Positions 5,683 to 5,858 of a DNA stretch of 5,858 bases are shown piece after piece. Origin of the DNA: an uncultured Roseiflexaceae bacterium (lineage in GTDB: Bacteria; Chloroflexota; Chloroflexia; Chloroflexales; Roseiflexaceae). The translations under genes and the position numbers were made by a program. Below the pieces are notes generated by a model. That model had not been told where the DNA came from. It worked only from the letters and a program-made list of their open reading frames with translations, and did not search any database. Numbering within the stretch: the stretch's first letter is position 1; each line of letters opens with the position of its first letter. The stretch spans positions 1 through 5,858 of the forward strand of contig CAIZHO010000007.1 of NCBI GenBank assembly GCA_903932805.1, given 5' to 3'.

Positions 5683-5858
5683 ATGGCTAAGCAGAAGTTT
5701 GAGCGAAACAAGCCACATATCAACGTTGGCACCATCGGTCACGTCGACCATGGCAAGACCACGTTGACGGCTGCCATCACCAAGGTGTTGGCATTGCGCG
5801 GCGCCGCAACGTACACGGCGTACGACCAGATCGACAACGCTCCCGAGGAGCGCGCCCG
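5683..5858 (+). CDS. tuf: Elongation factor Tu (partial, N-terminal 58 codons)
   Basis: EF-Tu carries aminoacyl-tRNA to the ribosomal A site as a GTP complex. The visible part opens [20 protein letters not shown], holds the P-loop GHVDHGKT (19-26), then [10 protein letters not shown] and [12 protein letters not shown] just before the switch I region, which lies past the right edge. The gene follows tRNA-Thr by 70 bases with no visible promoter or terminator in between, so it is probably driven by the strong promoter ahead of tRNA-Tyr. A tRNA cluster directly before tuf is a known bacterial arrangement. The opening sequence is one reason for suggesting a Chloroflexota host. It is a paralogue of SelB, also in this window, but belongs to a separate transcription unit. 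Confidence 0.97.
   Translation, partial: MAKQKFERNKPHINVGTIGHVDHGKTTLTAAITKVLALRGAATYTAYDQIDNAPEERA

Overview
The window is GC-rich, gene-dense bacterial chromosome. The opening residues of EF-Tu, the tRNA-Tyr/tRNA-Thr/tuf order, and the general character of the fabF, rnc and SelB products suggest a member of the Chloroflexota, perhaps class Chloroflexia. This is an impression from memory and is only moderately secure. Most of the content is core translation and lipid machinery; I see no transposase, phage gene, integron or CRISPR array.

Left part, minus strand (1-2095): selB, the selenocysteine-specific elongation factor, is followed by an overlapping gene for an AadA-type nucleotidyltransferase that runs off the left edge. 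selB is broken. The GTPase and beta-barrel domains are intact, but near position 701-712 the reading frame changes and, judged against the family layout, roughly one winged-helix domain (about 60-75 residues) is missing. The last winged helix, which in characterised SelB proteins binds the SECIS RNA, is still present but in another frame. The result is either a real decayed or decoupled selB or an assembly artefact in a GC-rich run.

Centre, plus strand (2233-5058): fabF, rnc and an RmlD-like NAD(P)-dependent sugar reductase/epimerase lie head to tail, with a 4-base ATGA overlap between fabF and rnc and a 10-base gap before the reductase gene. They probably form one operon. fabF and selB are divergent, and their 137-bp spacer holds an 11-bp palindrome that offers a -10 box on each strand, plus a small hairpin that puts the fabF Shine-Dalgarno bases in its loop.

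Right part (5059-5858): a 340-bp stretch without an intact gene holds a minus-strand relic of the C-terminal end of an SMP-30/gluconolactonase-like protein. It is followed on the plus strand by a perfect-consensus sigma-70-type promoter (TTGACA-N17-TATAAT), tRNA-Tyr(GTA), tRNA-Thr(GGT) and the 5' end of tuf. The two tRNAs and tuf have no obvious terminator or second promoter between them and are probably one transcript.

I did not find a convincing new system. The points most worth a second look are the broken and shortened selB, the symmetric divergent promoter, the gluconolactonase relic, and the missing lysines in the RNase III RNA-binding domain.
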